DNA of 64,000 bases, from assembly GCF_900155965.1 (NCBI RefSeq), contig NZ_FTMG01000017.1:108157-172156 (forward strand). Direction: 5' to 3'. Each line of letters opens with the position of its first letter. Positions within the stretch are counted from its first letter, which is position 1. The position numbers and the translations under genes are program-made. The DNA is from Mucilaginibacter lappiensis. GTDB taxonomy: Bacteria > Bacteroidota > Bacteroidia > Sphingobacteriales > Sphingobacteriaceae. Below are positions 53,271-62,148 of this stretch, piece by piece. The notes below the pieces were generated by a model. The model made no database searches. It saw only the letters and a program-made list of their open reading frames with translations, and was not told where the DNA came from.

Positions 53271-53439
53271 ATACACCGATCATCGCAGAAAAAGAAACAG
53301 GATACGGTTTGTTTTGTTATTAGATTATAGCCTAAAAATTACGCATTTTTTGTACTATCCGGCACATCCTAATTCACAAAAATTGCTGTAACTTGCTTGC
53401 ATATTAGTTAATTTTTCTAAAAATAATTGCCGTTGACGT

Positions 53440-54306
53440 ATGACCGTATTAGAAAACGAGTTTCTCAAAGTAGCCATCGATTTGAAAGGCGCGCAGCTCA
53501 GTTCATTTTATAACAAACAAACGGGCATTGAGCACCTTTGGCAAGCCAATCCTGATATTTGGCCCTGGCACTCACCCAATCTTTTCCCGATTGTGGGCGG
53601 CCTGATCAACAACCAATTACTGGTTGAGGGACAGGCATATGAAATGGCCCGGCATGGTTTTGCAAGGCAATCAGAATTTATTTTGCTGGAAGCCGATGAA
53701 GTATCAGCAAGTTTCTCGCTTCCTTACTGCGAAAAAAAACTACTGGTATATCCCTATAAATTTGATTACCAGGTTTTATATACGCTCATCGATAATTCAC
53801 TAAGGATAACGCATAAGGTGATCAATCTGGATAAAAAGACCATCTACTTTTCGGTTGGCGGCCATCCTGCTTTTAATGTACCGTTTTTTAAAGGCGAAAA
53901 TTATGAGGATTATTACCTTGAATTTGAAACCGACGAGCACCTGGAAGCCAACATGCTATCGGCCGATGGCTTTTTTACCGGCGAAACTCACCCGGTAGCC
54001 ACACCCGGCAATAAACTTCACTTAACCCGTCACTTGTTTGATGCCGATGCACTTGTTTTTAAGCAACTCAACTCCCGGATGGTGAGTATCAAAAGCAAAA
54101 AGCATGATCAGTCTGTTTCAGTAGAATTTCCACACTATAATTATTTAGGTGTTTGGGCTAAGCCAGGTGCTGATTTTGTGTGTATTGAACCCTGGCTGGG
54201 TTGTGCCGATACGCAGGATCATCATGTAAACATCAACAAAAAAGAGGCTATACAAACCTTGCACGCGGGTCATGTTTTTGAAGCACCCTATTTTATCAGT
54301 TTTTAA
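53440..54306 (+). CDS. Aldose 1-epimerase-like (LacX/GalM superfamily) protein
   Basis: 288 residues, all beta-sandwich in pattern. It has AQLSSFYNKQTGIEHLWQANP at the start, GGHPAFNVPFF for the catalytic His, and a late CIEPWLGCADTQDHH with the acidic residue. The HLWQANPDIWPWHSPNLFPIVGGL segment is the LacX-type subfamily. It interconverts sugar anomers in the cytosol; preferred sugar unknown. Divergent from the HD gene. Confidence 0.88.
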   Translation: MTVLENEFLKVAIDLKGAQLSSFYNKQTGIEHLWQANPDIWPWHSPNLFPIVGGLINNQLLVEGQAYEMARHGFARQSEFILLEADEVSASFSLPYCEKKLLVYPYKFDYQVLYTLIDNSLRITHKVINLDKKTIYFSVGGHPAFNVPFFKGENYEDYYLEFETDEHLEANMLSADGFFTGETHPVATPGNKLHLTRHLFDADALVFKQLNSRMVSIKSKKHDQSVSVEFPHYNYLGVWAKPGADFVCIEPWLGCADTQDHHVNINKKEAIQTLHAGHVFEAPYFISF

Positions 54307-54406
54307 GCCGGATTTTTGTAATTAAAAGAGGGAAGCAGTAAAACATTTTTGCTGCTTTTTTTATTTTACAATAATTAAACACAACACGCTATTAAAACTA
54401 ACCAAC

Positions 54407-54751
54407 ATGAAAAAGAAAATTTATCTTATCGCCCTGACTATGCTGCTTTCTGTCGCGGCATTTAACAGCTACGCATCCACCGCTACAGACGGTGCTTTAA
54501 CTATATTGAGTAAGGAACAAATAGCCAGTATGACTACTGAACAAAAAGAAGCCCGTGTTGAAGAGATCAAAGCCCGGGTAAATGAAATTAAAGCTATGGA
54601 TAAATCGGAGCTTACCAAACAGGATAAAAAAGAGCTTCGTACCGAATTGAAAGGCTTAAAACATGAAGCTAATGCCTTAGGCGGCGGGGGTATTTATTTA
54701 TCAGTAGGTGCTATTATCATCATCATTTTAGTATTGATCCTGATTCTGTAA
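54407..54751 (+). CDS. Small exported helical protein with C-terminal membrane anchor
   Basis: 114 residues: signal peptide cleaved near SYAST, a ~60-residue charged helix likely to form a coiled coil (EQIASMTTEQKEARVEEIKA), a glycine hinge (LGGGGIY), then a hydrophobic C-terminal helix of mostly Ile and Leu. This form is common in Bacteroidota, unknown in function. It ends just before a strong terminator shared with parC. Confidence 0.75.
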   Translation: MKKKIYLIALTMLLSVAAFNSYASTATDGALTILSKEQIASMTTEQKEARVEEIKARVNEIKAMDKSELTKQDKKELRTELKGLKHEANALGGGGIYLSVGAIIIIILVLILIL

Positions 54752-54767
54752 CCCGTACATAAAAAAC

Positions 54768-54798
54768 AAAATCCTCCTGCTTATAACAGGAGGATTTT
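54768..54798. terminator. Bidirectional terminator before parC
   Basis: 12-bp stem AAAATCCTCCTG with its complement, seven-base loop, T-run after, A-run before; seven bases from the ParC stop. Confidence 0.95.
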
Positions 54799-54804
54799 TT
54801 ATGC

Positions 54805-57630
54805 CTAAAATAATCCTAACTGCCCTTTATCATCTAACTGGATGTCATCCGGGTTGGTGATCTCGAAGTCTACTTTTTTATGAACTTCTTTGGGTTGATC
54901 TTCAGATGGTTCCGGTTCTTTAGCCTCAGGTTCTGCCGGTTCCTGTTTTGAAACCGTCGGTTGTATTGTAGGTGTCTGCGGTTTAGCTTGGGGTTGTGTA
55001 ATTTCTTTTTCTACCTGTTCAGGCTCATCATCTGATAACTGATCAACAACGGATTCCCCTGCATCTATTTCTTTATCCAGCTCAGTTTCCGGTTCTTCAG
55101 TATCAACAGACTCATCAGCACTTTCGCTATCGGCTATTAGTTCAACTGATTTTACCGGGAATTGCGACAGGCGGTTACCCATGGCCTTCATGCCTTTTAC
55201 ATCAATCAGTTCGGCCAGGTTTATTTCAAGTGTTTCGGGTGTTTGCTCTTTACCCTTCAGCTGTACTACACTTACCAGCGGCGACTCTTTAGCCATTAGT
55301 ATCAGTTTTGATCCAGCTTCTTCACTGATGATACTTACCTGTTTGCCTAAGGCGACATGCTCAAACGAGAAACGCTTTACCATATAGTTTTTCGATTTGC
55401 CATCCAGATGGATCACCGAATAAACTTTCTTAGGGTCATACTTTTCAATCAGGATCATCTTGTCATCAAAATGATTATTCAGATCAAAACTGGTCAATTC
55501 ATATACGCCACTGCTCAGTACGTTCAATATACGATCATCGCCATCAAACTCGCCCAGGTATTTACCGCGGCTATCGGCATTCAGGCGTTTCAGAATGTCG
55601 TCATACCAGATCTTACGGCCGGCCAATGTTGATACGCCTTTGCTCTTAAGCAGGATCTTTTTAACCGGGTATTTGGTGATGATATTACCCATAGAACCAC
55701 GGCCTTTGATAGCCAGAACAGCAAAGTCCTCATCAAACTGCAACTTCTTTAGTTTGGAATGAGGTTTTAGCTGCACGTTCACCACTTCGGCCTCGCCGTT
55801 AGGGTTAGCGCTAAAATATAGCACTCTAGTACCCTTGGTGCCTTTGGTGAGGTCATATTCTTTATCGCGGGTTACGCCCACAACTGAGAAACGTTTAATA
55901 TAGCTGATACCACTTGTACCATCCTTATAGATCATGTTGTACACGGTACGCTCGTCATTCTTTTTAAATACAGCCACGTGTATGATCTCTTTACCCACAA
56001 AAACCTTGTCCTGCACTTTAGTGATCATGCAACGCCCATCGGCACGGAAAACAATGATCTCATCAATATCCGAGCAATCACCAACTAGTTCATCCTTTTT
56101 GAGACCCGAACCTATAAAACCGTCCTCACGATTAACGTATAGCTTTACGTTAGCTAATGCTACCTGGGCGGCTTCTACCTTATCAAAGGTGCGCAGCTCG
56201 GTTTTACGTTCCCTATCCTTACCATATTTTTCCTTGAGTTTTTCAAACCAGGCAATGGTATAATCGGTAAGGTGCTTGAGGTGATGTTTTACCTGTTTGA
56301 TCTCGTTCTCCAGCGTTTTCATCAGCTCATCCGCCTTTTTAACGTCAAAGCGGGTGATGCTGCTCATGGGTTTATCGATCAGTTTTTTATAATCCTCGGG
56401 TAATATCTCCCGGTAAAACTGCGGGAAGAAAGGTTCAAACAAACGGTTCAACACCTCTAATACAGCTTCAAAATTACCTGAGTTTTCATATTCGGGATTT
56501 TTGTACATCCCCTCCTGTATAAATATTTTGAGTAAGGAGCTAAAGAAGATACGCTCCATCAATTCTTTCAACCTGATCTCCAGCTCCTGCTTCAGCAACT
56601 CTTTAGTAAAAAAAGTGCTTTCGCTGAGCATATCATTTACGCTCATGAACCGGGGCTTATCATTCTGAATAACGCAGGTATTGGGCGATATAGATACTTC
56701 GCAATCTGTAAAAGCATACAGCGCGTCGATAGTTACATCGGGCGAAATACCGGGCGCCAGGTGTATCATGATCTCGACATGCTGGGCGGTATTATCCTCA
56801 ATTTTCTTAATCTTGATCTTACCCTTATCATTGGCCGATATCACACTATCAATGAGGCTGCCGGTAGTGGTGGAGAAGGGAATCTCGGTAATGGCCAGTG
56901 TTTTTTTATCCCGCTCTACAATTTTAGCACGCACACGGATCTTGCCACCGCGCTGTCCCTCGTTATATAAAGAAGCATCGGCCATACCACCTGTCGGGAA
57001 ATCTGGCAGCAGGTTGGGCCGTTCGCCTTTCAATACGGCAATAGACGCGTCAATCAGTTCAATAAAATTATGCGGTAATATTTTAGTGGCCAAACCTACC
57101 GCGATACCTTCGGCGCCCTGTGCCAGCAGCAAAGGAAACTTTACCGGCAGCGTAATAGGCTCTTTGTTACGCCCATCATAACTGGCCTGCCAAACGGTAG
57201 TATCAGCATTAAAAACAACATCAAGTGCGAATTTGGATAAACGCGCCTCAATATAACGCGGTGCCGCAGCCGAGTCGCCAGTTACCGGGTCGCCCCAGTT
57301 ACCCTGGCAATCAATCAGCAGGTTCTTTTGCCCTATCTGCACCATGGCATCGCCAATAGAAGCATCACCATGCGGATGATACTTCATGGTATTACCTATT
57401 ACGTTGGCGGCCTTGTTAAAACGCCCATCGTCCATTTCTTTCAGGGAGTGCAGTATCCGGCGTTGTACGGGTTTTAACCCATCATTGATATGCGGAACGG
57501 CACGGTCGAGAATTACGTAAGAAGCATAATCCAGAAACCAGTTTTCGTATAACCCGTCGAGTGAGGTAACATTATGTAATTTTTGTTTATTGCTTTCGGG
57601 GATATCGTTTTGATTCAGATCTTCACTCAT
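54805..57630 (-). CDS. parC: DNA topoisomerase IV subunit A, extended tail
   Basis: 941 residues. The breakage-reunion domain begins YASYVILDRAVPHINDGLKPVQRRIL and has the catalytic Tyr126 in AAAPRYIEARLS. The beta-pinwheel C-terminal domain (about 500-830) follows with several blades. It decatenates chromosomes with ParE (encoded elsewhere). The last ~110 residues are a low-complexity acidic tail with Pro and Gln, seen in relatives with variable length. The start region carries TIR copy B upstream. Confidence 0.95.
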   Translation of the reverse strand: MSEDLNQNDIPESNKQKLHNVTSLDGLYENWFLDYASYVILDRAVPHINDGLKPVQRRILHSLKEMDDGRFNKAANVIGNTMKYHPHGDASIGDAMVQIGQKNLLIDCQGNWGDPVTGDSAAAPRYIEARLSKFALDVVFNADTTVWQASYDGRNKEPITLPVKFPLLLAQGAEGIAVGLATKILPHNFIELIDASIAVLKGERPNLLPDFPTGGMADASLYNEGQRGGKIRVRAKIVERDKKTLAITEIPFSTTTGSLIDSVISANDKGKIKIKKIEDNTAQHVEIMIHLAPGISPDVTIDALYAFTDCEVSISPNTCVIQNDKPRFMSVNDMLSESTFFTKELLKQELEIRLKELMERIFFSSLLKIFIQEGMYKNPEYENSGNFEAVLEVLNRLFEPFFPQFYREILPEDYKKLIDKPMSSITRFDVKKADELMKTLENEIKQVKHHLKHLTDYTIAWFEKLKEKYGKDRERKTELRTFDKVEAAQVALANVKLYVNREDGFIGSGLKKDELVGDCSDIDEIIVFRADGRCMITKVQDKVFVGKEIIHVAVFKKNDERTVYNMIYKDGTSGISYIKRFSVVGVTRDKEYDLTKGTKGTRVLYFSANPNGEAEVVNVQLKPHSKLKKLQFDEDFAVLAIKGRGSMGNIITKYPVKKILLKSKGVSTLAGRKIWYDDILKRLNADSRGKYLGEFDGDDRILNVLSSGVYELTSFDLNNHFDDKMILIEKYDPKKVYSVIHLDGKSKNYMVKRFSFEHVALGKQVSIISEEAGSKLILMAKESPLVSVVQLKGKEQTPETLEINLAELIDVKGMKAMGNRLSQFPVKSVELIADSESADESVDTEEPETELDKEIDAGESVVDQLSDDEPEQVEKEITQPQAKPQTPTIQPTVSKQEPAEPEAKEPEPSEDQPKEVHKKVDFEITNPDDIQLDDKGQLGLF

Positions 57631-57808
57631 TATATGCTAAAAAACTTTTGGATGGGTAAAGATAAAAAATTATGCGTGGATGTGCCGACGACGGATTTGC
57701 ACATTTTATATTTTGTTAACAAAGGTGCCTATAAACTGAAAGATTGGAGATAAAAAACGCGTCATTGCGAGGCACGAAGCAATCTCTACACAGGCAGGCA
57801 ATTTTGTT

Positions 57809-57913
57809 AAAAAGTGGGTTTACATGGTTTACACTTTTTATGGTTAACATTGAGTCAATCAATTGATTATCAATAAATTAATTAATTTTATTGATGAAAT
57901 ATGTAAACCATGT
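57809..57913. repeat. TIR element with GGTTTACA boxes, copy B
   Basis: Its first 42 bases are identical to copy A at 20767-20808. A 12-bp inverted repeat (ACATGGTTTACA at 57822-57833, complement 57902-57913) marks the ends. The inner part differs from copy A. It lies upstream of parC and past the DUF4105-like stop. The gap 57631-57943 also has a GTCATTGCGAGGCACGAAGC repeat fragment near 57763-57782, of a kind also hinted at near 7676-7700. Confidence 0.8.
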
Positions 57914-57943
57914 TTTTATAAGCCCGTAACTACCCATATTATT

Positions 57944-59182
57944 TTATTTGTCTTGATTCTTGGCTCTAATCTCTTGGCTCTCTAACTGCACTAAATCATT
58001 ACAAATAAATAAACCATATCTATTGTCTGTATTCAATACCTTGCCTTCCAGTACACTTTGCCCGGCGCTGGCTGGGTTATTGCCGCTGCCCAGGGGCCAG
58101 CTACCTTTGGTGTACAGGATACTGATACCCGCTGTACTTGCCAGGCTAAGTCCAAAATCGGTGCAGTTATTTTTGTTGAGGTTGTAATTTTTCTGATCGT
58201 ATTGTTTAATTACTTTGAGGATCCTTTTAAATCTTCGTTCGGATATGAATTTACCCACAGTCTCGTCCCAGCCATGCTGTTCGTCATTTTTAAAAACGGA
58301 AGCCGTTGTCGGGAACAATGGTGTGGCCGATAAAAAATGCTCTTTTTTTGGATAAAATCCGAACGACCGGGACACCGATGTTGAATCGGCGTTATACTTA
58401 ATAAGTGTTATAAAGGTATGCCCTACCTTACTTAGCTTCACAAATATTCTTCGTTTACCCGATACAGGTTGGGAGATATGGATCAGCATCGCGTAAGCCG
58501 AAGCTTTTTTACCGTCGTCAAAAGGATCAATGATATTGGCCAATCGCACCGGTGGTGATTTTACTTCACGGCTTGTATGTTCATAGCTATTGGAATCGGC
58601 GATGATCATCTGTTCATCAGCTTGGTTAATAGCCAACAAACCTGCTACTGATGCATCGCTCAGCAAATTCGCCCGCAAAAAAATGGATTTGCCTTCTGGT
58701 ATATAAGAACTATCCACTGCCACGGAGTCTGTCAAATGAGCGCCGACATGTTCATCCTCCACCTGCAAGGTCTTAAAATAACACTTCATCGCCAGCGAAT
58801 ACATCCGGAGCCGGGCAAATATGTTGGCCATATGGTAGTAAAATTTATGGCTGCGCTTTTTATCGCTGGTTATCGCTTCTAATTGATTGGATTTTAGGAG
58901 GCTGGCAATAGGCCGGGCGTCATGTTTTTTTCCGTAAACATCAAGATCAGCTACTTTTTGCAGATAATTATCTTCATCAATGTCGGCAGCGTTTAGGGTG
59001 TTATCTGCAGCGATATCGGGCTTCTTAAAGGCATTGGCCGCAATGGCCCTGTTATGCCCTCCGCTCGAATCTACCCGTAACTGGGCATACCTAACTGCCG
59101 GGGCATCCTGTGCGTAAAGAGGCGCTTTTAGCGACAGTAATAAGATGGCACTATATCCTATCCATCGTAATAATGCTTTCAT
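57944..59182 (-). CDS. DUF4105-like exported protein (permuted papain-like fold?)
   Basis: 412 residues with signal peptide (LLSLKAPLYAQ). The C-terminal half has His255 in KVGHTFITLI and Cys340 in NKNNCTDFGLSL, in the order H then C as in circularly permuted papain-like peptidases (DUF4105-type). Residues ~30-200 are helical with no motif seen. It may be a cell-wall or lipid hydrolase; not certain. A minus-strand hairpin with a T-run lies 37 bases before its start, which could attenuate it. Confidence 0.55.
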   Translation of the reverse strand: MKALLRWIGYSAILLLSLKAPLYAQDAPAVRYAQLRVDSSGGHNRAIAANAFKKPDIAADNTLNAADIDEDNYLQKVADLDVYGKKHDARPIASLLKSNQLEAITSDKKRSHKFYYHMANIFARLRMYSLAMKCYFKTLQVEDEHVGAHLTDSVAVDSSYIPEGKSIFLRANLLSDASVAGLLAINQADEQMIIADSNSYEHTSREVKSPPVRLANIIDPFDDGKKASAYAMLIHISQPVSGKRRIFVKLSKVGHTFITLIKYNADSTSVSRSFGFYPKKEHFLSATPLFPTTASVFKNDEQHGWDETVGKFISERRFKRILKVIKQYDQKNYNLNKNNCTDFGLSLASTAGISILYTKGSWPLGSGNNPASAGQSVLEGKVLNTDNRYGLFICNDLVQLESQEIRAKNQDK

Positions 59183-59224
59183 TTAATTGCGGTTTGGTTG
59201 AACAAAACGGTTATTAAAAACAAA

Positions 59225-59249
59225 AGCCTTTCATAAAAACTGAAAGGCT
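59225..59249 (-). terminator. Intrinsic terminator in the 5' leader of the DUF4105-like gene
   Basis: AGCCTTTCA / TGAAAGGCT stem with a seven-base loop. On the minus strand it is followed by TTTTGTTTTT; on the plus strand no T-run follows. It is therefore oriented toward the DUF4105-like gene, yet no minus-strand gene lies before it, only a 150-base intergenic stretch with a TAAATTTG box near 59390. Confidence 0.6.
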
Positions 59250-59455
59250 CAACAACAAATATTGATCTGTATTATATGCGCTGCCTTTACAATAACCGGG
59301 TGCTACAACAATTAACGTTGTATACAGAGTTAATGATATGAGCAGCATTTGTAATCATATGGATACAAACATACAAATTAGTCTACAAATTTAGTAGTCA
59401 TTTTATAAAAGAAATTTGTACACTTGTTATGGATAGCATTTTAGGGGGTTATAAT

Positions 59456-60235
59456 ATGAATACTTACGCTTTAATTACCGGGGCCAGCAAAGGCATAGGC
59501 CGGGCTTTAGCCTTACAGTTGGCTAAAAAAGGTTACCCTGTTTTACTGGTGGCCCGTTCCAAAGATGAACTGCAAGCATTGGCAACCGAAATAATAACTA
59601 CCTATCAGGTACAGGCCCGGTGGCTCGCCATCGACCTGTCTGATACCCAGGCTCCGGAACAGGTTTTAAAATGGTGTACCGATAATTCATACCAAGTATC
59701 TGTGCTGGTCAATAATGCAGGTTATGGACTATGGGGCAGTTTTGAAAAGGTAGATATCGATGGGCAACTCAATATGATCACCTTAAATATCAACGCACTG
59801 GTAAAATTAACGCATAGGTTTATACCCCTGCTAAAGCAACAATCTCAGGCTTATATTTTAAATGTGGGCAGTACAGCAGCCTACCAGGCTGTGCCCACGC
59901 TGGCGGTGTATTCGGCAACCAAAGCTTTTGTACTGTCATTTACCAGGGCTTTGAGGTATGAGCTCAGAGATTCTGTCATTTCAGTGAGTTGCCTTAGCCC
60001 CGGCCCCACCGATACCGGTTTTGCCCATCGTGCTGGTCTGGATGCCATGGCCGATCTTGCCGCTAAGTTTAATATGCAACCTGAGGAAGTTGCCATAATA
60101 GGATTAAAAGGTATGTTCCGTAAAAAGGCAGAAATTGTGCCCGGATTTTTGAACAAAATTTCGGTAATAGGAGCCCGGCACCTGCCTAAGGCCCTTATTG
60201 AAAAAATAGGCGGTGATTTGTATAAGAGTAAGTAA
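59456..60235 (+). CDS. SDR family dehydrogenase, DltE/YqjQ-like
   Basis: 259 residues from ATG 59456, which follows an AGGGGG stretch at a good ribosome-binding distance; an in-frame ATG at 59429 is possible. ALITGASKGIGRALALQLAKKG, NNAGYGLWGSF, Ser in LNVGSTAAYQAV, and YSATKAFVLSFTRAL (Tyr-x-x-x-Lys) mark a classical SDR. The C-terminal tail KKAEIVPGFLNKISVIGARHLPKAL fits the DltE-like group. NAD(P)-dependent, substrate unknown. Single gene. Confidence 0.9.
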   Translation: MNTYALITGASKGIGRALALQLAKKGYPVLLVARSKDELQALATEIITTYQVQARWLAIDLSDTQAPEQVLKWCTDNSYQVSVLVNNAGYGLWGSFEKVDIDGQLNMITLNINALVKLTHRFIPLLKQQSQAYILNVGSTAAYQAVPTLAVYSATKAFVLSFTRALRYELRDSVISVSCLSPGPTDTGFAHRAGLDAMADLAAKFNMQPEEVAIIGLKGMFRKKAEIVPGFLNKISVIGARHLPKALIEKIGGDLYKSK

Positions 60236-60291
60236 AATCGTTGTCGCGCAATGTCGCGCACAGACATTCCTACGTGACAAAGAAATCAAGT

Positions 60292-60372
60292 TGTCATTCT
60301 GAGCGGAGCGAAGAATCTATTATTGAACTTTGCAGGTAGCAGAGCAGATTCTTCGCTCCGCTCAGAATGACA
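60292..60372. repeat. Dispersed palindrome, family R, copy 3
   Basis: TGTCATTCTGAGCGGAGCGA ... ending TCGCTCCGCTCAGAATGACA, the most perfect of the three copies (see 4951-5032 and 52449-52529). The remaining part of 60236-60749 holds the promoter at 60505-60535 and a ~208-base leader. Confidence 0.88.
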
Positions 60373-60504
60373 AAAAAGAAAATACCCTCTTTGCCGCAAA
60401 GCGGAAGAGAGGGTCGCCCAGCGAAGCGTAGGCGGGGTGAGTCGACACCACGCGACAAATAAATTACGCTCAATAGGCACATTCAAAAAAATATTTCATA
60501 ATTA

Positions 60505-60535
60505 TTTGTTTTTCCCAAATCACTTGCTACATTTG
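60505..60535 (+). promoter_or_regulatory. Bacteroidota consensus promoter for the dioxygenase gene
   Basis: TTTG at 60505-60508, 19-base spacer, TACATTTG at 60528-60535, an exact fit to the TTTG / TAnnTTTG pattern of this phylum. Transcription would begin near 60542, giving a leader of about 208 bases before the ATG at 60750. Confidence 0.75.
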
Positions 60536-60749
60536 CAATGTATATTAAATCTATAGATATTATATATTAAATAATTGACAACAAAAAATTCACATATAAC
60601 CAACGCATGTTACATGCGAATGCCTTTCCCCAAAAAGGTAATGGTTTGTTGTTGTTGATCTTTTTCATCCCGCTACATACTACAAAACAATTACCAGCTA
60701 CCACATAGCCGGGGATTTCCACACCATTTTTACTATTTACAATTTCAAC

Positions 60750-61556
60750 ATGAGTACCGTATATAAAAAATTCACCTTAGGCGATAAACTTACGCCCGAA
60801 CAGCACAACTTTTTTAATGAGCATGGTTTTATTCATTTCAAAAAATTCATTAACCCCGAAACCGTGCAGTCAATTACCAGGGCATCCGAGCAGGTGCAGG
60901 AACAGTGGATAAAAAATGAGGTAACCAAGGTTAACGGTGTACCTATAAAATATGGCAAGGACTTGAACGGCGATACTATTGTACAGCGTTTTGCTTTTAT
61001 CAACCAGCACCACCCCGTGTTTTCTGAGTTTATACAGGATCCCCGCTTTAACACTTTACTTGACATTATTGGCTCCGAAGCCCGATTTGGGACCGATGAA
61101 AAAGACGGCATGGTATTGAATCATTATGTAAACAGCGAACAAAGCAACTTTACCAAGATGGGCTGGCATACGGATGGGCTGCGCGATATTTTCCACGGGC
61201 AAAAATTAAACCCGATGCTGAATGTGGGCATCCACCTGAGTACGCTGAAACCTGAAAATGGGGGGTTACGGATATTACCTGGCACTCATAAACAAGGACT
61301 TTACCAGATGCTTTTTAAAAAGAAATATTTCCTGGATCATGATGCGGATGAAAATGAGCTGGCCATTACACCCGAAGCTGGTGACCTGACCATTCATGAC
61401 GGTCGATTGTGGCACCGGGTAGCGCAATCATCAGTCATTGGCGAAGCCAGTAGGCGCAGGGTAATTTATGTACCCATTATTGCAGGTAAATATGCACCCA
61501 AAGATGCTAACAGCCCTACTGTGTTTTATCAAAAATTTGCCGGTTTAGTTAAGTAA
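60750..61556 (+). CDS. Phytanoyl-CoA dioxygenase-like Fe(II)/2-oxoglutarate oxygenase
   Basis: 268 residues. The iron-binding facial triad is His140-x-Asp142 (GWHTDGLRD) and His222 (LWHRVAQS), and the 2-oxoglutarate-binding Arg is probably in the SRRRVIY run. The family hydroxylates various small molecules and lipids. Exact substrate unknown. A long leader separates it from its consensus promoter. Confidence 0.87.
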   Translation: MSTVYKKFTLGDKLTPEQHNFFNEHGFIHFKKFINPETVQSITRASEQVQEQWIKNEVTKVNGVPIKYGKDLNGDTIVQRFAFINQHHPVFSEFIQDPRFNTLLDIIGSEARFGTDEKDGMVLNHYVNSEQSNFTKMGWHTDGLRDIFHGQKLNPMLNVGIHLSTLKPENGGLRILPGTHKQGLYQMLFKKKYFLDHDADENELAITPEAGDLTIHDGRLWHRVAQSSVIGEASRRRVIYVPIIAGKYAPKDANSPTVFYQKFAGLVK

Positions 61557-61761
61557 CCAGATGCTTATACTTTTATTGTTCGGTTATTTGGCACGCACAG
61601 GTAAGCTTGTCCCGGCGCAAAACGCATTCATGAAATTAAAATACTATTATAAAGGCAGGCGAGCTGCTTTTGTACGTGTATTCAATTAATGCGAAATATT
61701 AGAAAGGAAATAATAATTATAATTTAATCTACTAAATACATAGATTTAATAGAATTAATAT

Positions 61762-61769
61762 TATATTTG
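61762..61769 (+). promoter_or_regulatory. TAnnTTTG box ahead of the candidate RNA
   Basis: TATATTTG matches the -7 consensus of Bacteroidota; no TTTG is present at the -33 distance, so it is a weak prediction. Start of RNA would be near 61776. Confidence 0.4.
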
Positions 61770-61775
61770 TAACAG

Positions 61776-61931
61776 AAAGTTTATAAATGGTGGTTCATTT
61801 AATATAACAAGCAGGCGCTGGTTCGGCAGCAAACGGATGGGTTCGACTCCCTCCCCTGCATCTCTCTTCTCTCATATTTATGTTTTATAATTGGTTAATT
61901 AGAGTTCCTGCCCATCAGGAGCTCTTTTTTA
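61776..61931 (+). ncRNA. Candidate small RNA with compact tRNA-like fold and terminator
   Basis: Between 61811 and 61859 three helices nest without gaps: P1 GCAGG (61811-61815) with CCTGC (61855-61859), P2 GCTG/CAGC closing loop GTTCGG (61817-61830), P3 GGA-T-GGG with CCCTCC closing a T-arm-like loop TTCGACT (61835-61854). There is no anticodon arm, so it is not a normal tRNA. A strong terminator (GAGTTCCTG at 61902-61910 with CAGGAGCTC at 61916-61924, then T6) follows. No protein frame is supported. It may be a fragment left by an integrase at a tRNA, or a genuine tRNA-mimicking RNA. Confidence 0.45.
61902..61930 (+). terminator. Intrinsic terminator after the candidate RNA
   Basis: 9-bp stem with one G-U pair, five-base loop CCCAT, then six T. 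It is too far upstream to serve the nagB leader, and no coding gene ends near it; the dioxygenase stop is 346 bases away. Confidence 0.85.
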
Positions 61932-62001
61932 TTTTAGCCCCTGATGATTATTTAATAATTTGATAAAATGAATTTTACTTATTAAAAAAATTTAAAAAGT
62001 G

Positions 62002-62033
62002 TTTGAAATTAAAAATTAGTTTTATTAAGTTTG
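62002..62033 (+). promoter_or_regulatory. Bacteroidota consensus promoter for the nagB leader
   Basis: TTTG at 62002-62005, 20-base spacer, TAAGTTTG at 62026-62033. The transcript would start near 62040, only a few bases ahead of an ATG at 62042 and about eleven ahead of an ATG at 62051. Confidence 0.78.
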
Positions 62034-62041
62034 TAACAATA

Positions 62042-62110
62042 ATGTACAGCATGTTATTCAACGGAATTTACGTGAACCTCATGTCGGTGAGGTTTAAAAG
62101 GTTTTGTTAA
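62042..62110 (+). CDS. Leader peptide upstream of nagB (22 aa)
   Basis: A 22-codon frame, MYSMLFNGIYV then NLMSVRFKRFC, with a second possible start at 62051. Its codons 12-18 cover a hairpin (AACCTCA 62075-62081 with TGAGGTT 62088-62094). It is too short to be a usual gene. Position just inside a promoter and before a terminator is that of an attenuation leader. Translation is not proven. Confidence 0.5.
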   Translation: MYSMLFNGIYVNLMSVRFKRFC

Positions 62111-62120
62111 TTGGTTTGAT

Positions 62121-62148
62121 AAAAATCCTCGTTTCGGCGGGGGTTTTT
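62121..62148 (+). terminator. Intrinsic terminator (attenuator) before nagB
   Basis: AAAAATCCTCG pairs with CGGGGGTTTTT (two G-U pairs) around a six-base loop, then TTT. It lies between the leader frame and the ATG at 62205, so it would stop transcription of nagB unless avoided. AGGTTTT at 62098-62104 can pair with AAAATCCT in the left arm, giving a possible antiterminator. Confidence 0.7.

Noticed and set aside
59219..59347. 44-codon hydrophobic minus-strand frame before the DUF4105-like gene
   Set aside because: It reads straight through the terminator hairpin and lacks a plausible start context.
61811..61860. A canonical tRNA
   Set aside because: There is no anticodon arm, the T stem has a bulge, and the length is ~50 nt. 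Kept only as a structured RNA candidate.
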